A stretch of DNA of 64,000 bases. It comes from Syngnathus acus (taxonomy: Eukaryota > Chordata > Actinopteri > Syngnathiformes > Syngnathidae). Location of the stretch: positions 4,746,631-4,810,630 of the forward strand of contig NC_051108.1 in the NCBI RefSeq assembly GCF_901709675.1. Reading direction: 5' to 3'. The first letter of the stretch is position 1, and the number at the start of each line of letters is the position of its first letter. The position numbers and the translations under genes are program-made. Under the pieces are notes generated by a model, which was not told where the DNA came from, did no database searches, and saw only the letters and a list, made by a program, of their open reading frames with translations. Below, piece by piece: positions 60,024 to 64,000 of this stretch.

Positions 60024-62920
60024 TATCCGCTGCCAACATCTTTGCTCAGGCTGACCGAGCAACAAACTGTTCTCAATAGCGTGTGAATGCTGAGCGATAA
60101 GCTATCACATTATTGCTTAAGTACCGTATTTTCCGGGCTATAAGGCGCACCGGACTATAAGGCGCACCTTCACTGAATGGCCCATTTTATAACGTTGTCC
60201 TTATATAAGGCGCACTGGACTATAAGGCGCACCATTAATGCATCATGTCAGATTTTGAATCCAAATCAAATCATTCTCCATTTTATCTTTTTTATTTCAA
60301 CTTCAGACGCAACAAATTACTTTATAATCACAAAATAATGATCCATAGTCTATTTGATTCATTATTCATAGTCTTCAGCGGGCCACTTATGATTGATTTC
60401 ATGACACAATGCTTCGGGAAAGTTTAAATTTAGGAATTTGGTCCATATATAAGGCGCACCGGACTATAAGGCGCACTGTCGGCTTTTGAGAAGATTTGAG
60501 GTTTTTAGGTGCGCCTTATAGTCCGGAAAATACGGTACTTTAATATTACTTTCTTGTTGTTGACCTTACTAGAATTTATTCATTCCAAAATCTCTTCTTT
60601 ATACATTTCTGATATACACATACATTTAGTATTGTAGTGAAAAAGTTAATTTTGCAAAGGGTTGTTTGTTCTGTCTGGCTTGTCCAGGCAAATTTCTGAT
60701 TTTCCTTCACAGGTCAGTGAATTTCGTTTTTTCTTGCAGGTGCATTGCAATGACAAATGGTTTTGAATTGTTAGTCAAAGTTATTCTTGGTATGCTAGTA
60801 GATATCACAGCATGCCGGAGATAGCAATACACTTTGGGACATCAGAGAAATTATTATTAAATATTGTTTTCATGTGCAGTTATATCATTAAAAAATGATA
60901 AACTTGCACTAGCCCATCACAAGACATTTGAAGCACTTTACAAATATATTTGTGTTGAATTAGTATAGTTAGTGTAATTAGTATTTATGCTTTCTCCAAT
61001 AATCAAATGTAGGAAAATAGCTACCTATTTACGTTCACATAGGTTCAGATTTACAGAAATTGGTCGTTTCATAGTTACCAGAGTATTGATACTAAAAGGT
61101 AAAACCAAGTATTTTACTCCTCACCGACTTTGATTTGTCTCAAAATTAAAATGTATGATGTTCTGTAATAAGCTGTACAGTCGTCCTCCCTACTTTTCGC
61201 GGGAATATTCTAATCGCACGAACTATATATTCTTACACTGTTTTTAAAAGGCATCACTTGCACATGTTTGAGTATTTTCTCTGTATCTTAGCTGAACTAT
61301 ATTGCTATGCAGTGTGTTCCACGGTTAAATGTTTAAACTTGATTAATTTAAGACATTGACATGATGGATAATGAAGTACGTTTTTGTGTGTATTAAATGT
61401 TAAACCCAATCATAAATCATGCTTGGAAATTGCCTTTGTCGTTGAGAGAATCTCACTTTGCTAAATTGTTCGAGTGCTCTGAATGTGTAACACGCATTAG
61501 GCACATTTAGTATACTTACTTTCATTAAATTAATTTAATAAATGTAGGCGTCTGAAGATGACGCCTTTGAGTTAAGAACCTAATTTTGCTAATTTTACCC
61601 TGTAATGTGTATTTTGATACATTTGTTTATCATTTTTACATTTTTGTCATTTACAATTTAAATATTTTGTCATTTATTGCTATAATGACCTATTGTTGAC
61701 TGTTTTCAGCATTTGTGGCTATGGGATTCATTGAAGAAGAATATTTGTGCTTGTTGGCATTCTCAACATTTTTATTGAGGGGGACGTCAGCACTAGTGTC
61801 ACTTAATAGCCACAGGGCATTTTTTGCAGTATCCCCATATTGTTCAGCGGAAGTACCGTTGCTCTTGGACTGTCTGCGTTAGTAAAGCTGGATAGCCGAT
61901 AGAGTTGAGAAGCGGCTGTTTTATATTATAAATATATTGTATTTGAACAGGAAATATGCATATTTTGCTATTTCAATGTTCAAACCATTTTATTGGGTTG
62001 AAAAAGAAAGTCATGGAAAGGTATAGCAATATTAATAGTCATCAATATCAATTTGTAATATATGTGTTAAAAAAAATGAAGTGAAAATTAAAGTCAGTTA
62101 AGTGAACAGCTGTCAATGTGCCAGTAAAGCTTGGCAAAAAAATGACTGGTATGTTCCTTTTGTGCTGCCTTCTACCTGCTGTCACAAGGGAGTAATAATG
62201 TGCGAGATTAATGACATCACCAGAGAGTTTCAGTAGGCATATCTTCATGTGTTTTAGGAACACAGCTTTATTTGTATAGCACCTTTTATACACAGAAGCA
62301 ATTCCAGAAAACAAGGGAAAGGAAACAAATAGCATGTAAAAAAAAAGAATTGAAGTCAGAATAAAATACAAGAAAACATCATTGATTAAAAGTGGGTGCA
62401 CAATCGTTTTGCCATGTAATATAAATAACTACTCAGTAGTTGTGATTCAATCATCACAAACAAATCCCCTTCCCAAGACGCTCATGTTATACCATACGAT
62501 AACTAGCCTGAATAAAACACAAGTACAATCTTATGTGGGCAAATAGATATGTACACTAGCAATTTATAGCACCCGACTATTAGTAGCTGCATCACAATTG
62601 AAGCAAAAACATTATTTTCACAGATTTACTTAGATCCACAGACCAACGTTAAAATGACAGCTAGCACGTTAAAAAAACACCTAAAACAGCAATTACAAAA
62701 AATGCGTACTATCCGGAAGATTATTTCCCTATTCTCCATCTCTCTACATAATGTTTGAAAGATTCTCACACACATGCAATTAGCAGAACAAAAACTTTTT
62801 TCGAAATGAAAGTGAGGAACACTGTATTCACACTCGATTCAGTGACAATGAGTAGCCAGAACGTCAAGGAAGAAGGAACATATTTATCTCATTTGACATC
62901 ATTACACCTAATGATTCTAA
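60024..62920 (+). other. 3' UTR of the adhesion GPCR and intergenic sequence; no further gene seen
   Basis: AT-rich sequence. A MITE occupies 60122-60537, and an AATAAA at 61537-61542 is a possible polyadenylation signal among several weak ones. A fragment resembling the fish repeat with TTTATTTGTATAGCACCTTT lies at 62269-62288. The minus-strand frame 62048-62401 and the plus-strand frame 62755-62946 show no motif and are not called. Confidence 0.5.
60122..60537. mobile_element. MITE family 1, copy 2 (TA-flanked, ~416 bp)
   Basis: Same termini and nearly the same interior as the copy at 9521-9942, in the same orientation, with TA on both sides. It sits about 100 bp after the stop codon, so it is probably within the 3' UTR. 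The ends are better preserved here (right end TATAGTCCGGAAAATACGG). Confidence 0.85.
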
Positions 62921-63033
62921 TTGTTCATTTGCGTGAAGCAACTTAACCTGTCGGACTGGTGCACCACACAGACATGCCCTATAAAGCTGATGGATAGCAA
63001 CTGAAGCACACATTTCTTAAAGTATCCAATAAA

Positions 63034-64000
63034 ATGGATCCTTTCATCAACAAGACCAAAGGTAAATGACAACTTTTCAGCTCTTCTATGATATACATTG
63101 TTTTACTTGAAATATGAAGGAGCTGGTTGGATGGATAATTTTCTATGTTACAAATGAGCATTTCAATGGATTATGATATGGTTTTCCTTTCTATTTCTCT
63201 CTACAGCCAGGGTGACACTGCTGAAGGCACTTCGATTTGGCCTTCTGCTTCTTCTGGGTGCCTACATCTTTTGCTGGAATAAGGACTACATAGAGTCACA
63301 CCAATTGTTTTTTAAAGTAAGAATTTAAAGCCATTCAATGCCTTGCAAAAACATTATTAAATGCCAATGTTTATTTTTCCACCACTGTATTATATTGGTA
63401 CTGAATAATACTTTTTAGTTATGTAGCAAATATAAAAGCCATGCGGCCTAATGGTCCTTTTTTTGGTCATGTTTACTGTGGTATAGTTAATTTTAGTCAG
63501 CTATTGTGGAAGAAATAGAGATGAAGACGATGGCAGACAGAACAAGATCGACGTACTGAAACATTGTTAACAAAACAAAATAAATTACCATCTGTTGAAG
63601 AAAACACAATCACTATAATTCTAAACTCTAATTTGGTGTTTAAATAAACTTGACTTGGTATTTAATGTGACACGTTTTCATTCGTTCCAGGAGTTAACTC
63701 ATAGAAAACAAACCGACAGTCATGGCAGAGAAAAAAGGAATGGTGAGTGGTTTATAGTACTAGGGTGGAGCATCCATCATTAAAATGTGGCTCTTAACTG
63801 AAACTCTTTTTTTTTTTTAATTGTGACTTAACTTATGATAAGTACAATATGTCTGTTTCAGCCATAGGAAACTCTTCTGCAGCAAATTGCTCCACAGAAT
63901 CGGTGGACATATTCCTCTCAATTAACATTTCAAGGATTAGACCAATAGAGTTAGTTAATCAACTGAGGGAGGCTTTGGAAAATGTTCTCATACCATTCAA
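63034..64000 (+). CDS. Second adhesion GPCR of the same group, 5' end only (cut by window)
   Basis: Exons 63034-63061, 63207-63316, 63691-63742 and 63862 to beyond 64000. Joined they read MDPFINKTKARVTLLKALRF, a hydrophobic core GLLLLLGAYIF, a linker ending GREKRN, then an A-type segment with VDIFLSINISRIRPIELVNQ and LREALENVLIPF. Exon lengths, phases and order match the first four exons of the gene at 14133, so this is a tandem paralogue. Whether it also carries an expanded array cannot be seen. Two N-terminal sequons (N6, plus one in GNSS) are visible. Confidence 0.8.

Noticed and set aside
61185-61230. Possible transposon end (CTGTACAGTCGTCCTCCC)
   Set aside because: It resembles the start of a common fish DNA element, but no matching other end was found nearby.
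62048-62401. 117-codon minus-strand open frame
   Set aside because: AT-rich hydrophobic translation with no recognisable domain, lying in a stretch with fragments of dispersed repeats.
1-64000. tRNA or rRNA genes
   Set aside because: No cloverleaf-like or rRNA-like sequence was recognised on reading either strand; this is not a substitute for a covariance-model scan.

Overview
This is vertebrate nuclear DNA, almost certainly from a teleost fish. Genes are split by GT-AG introns. It carries two trace amine-associated receptor (TAAR) genes, an hmbox1 homeobox gene and adhesion GPCR genes of the fish ADGRF type, together with fish-style transposon debris (non-autonomous hAT and Tc1/mariner-like elements, an L2/CR1-like LINE tail). 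The two MITE families suggest a percomorph, perhaps a pipefish or seahorse, but that is only a guess.

Layout. 1-2870: 5' end of hmbox1 on the minus strand, with one partial coding exon, a long intron, a non-coding first exon and a promoter with two ACTACAA-type motifs. 2870-4220: intergenic. 4223-5547 and 8139-9309: two minus-strand TAAR genes, each with a TATA box, a short non-coding exon and a single coding exon; a truncated LINE lies between them. 9521-13884: a transposon graveyard with a MITE, a second MITE, a Tc1 fossil and two hAT elements with perfect 8-bp target duplications. 14133-60023: one large plus-strand adhesion GPCR gene. 60122-60537: a second copy of the first MITE. 63034-64000: the first four exons of a paralogous adhesion GPCR, cut by the window end.

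The remarkable part is 17309-54314. A block of about 902 bp is repeated 41 times head to tail inside the extracellular part of the adhesion GPCR gene. Each block holds three exons (30, 144 and 168 nt). All are phase 1-1 and a multiple of three, with splice sites kept in every copy. I derived an exon chain of 145 exons from start codon to stop; it totals 17,430 nt, an exact multiple of three, and would encode about 5,809 residues. Without the 41 blocks the protein would be about 1,135 residues, an ordinary size for this family. Each block encodes 114 residues with ten cysteines and four N-glycosylation sequons. After the array come a Thr-rich hinge, an SEA domain, an Ig domain, a cysteine-rich segment, a GAIN region with a canonical GPS site, seven membrane helices and a short tail. 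The block copies are nearly identical even in their introns, while both array edges are diverged, as expected for concerted evolution by unequal crossing-over. An assembly artefact in copy number cannot be excluded from sequence alone.
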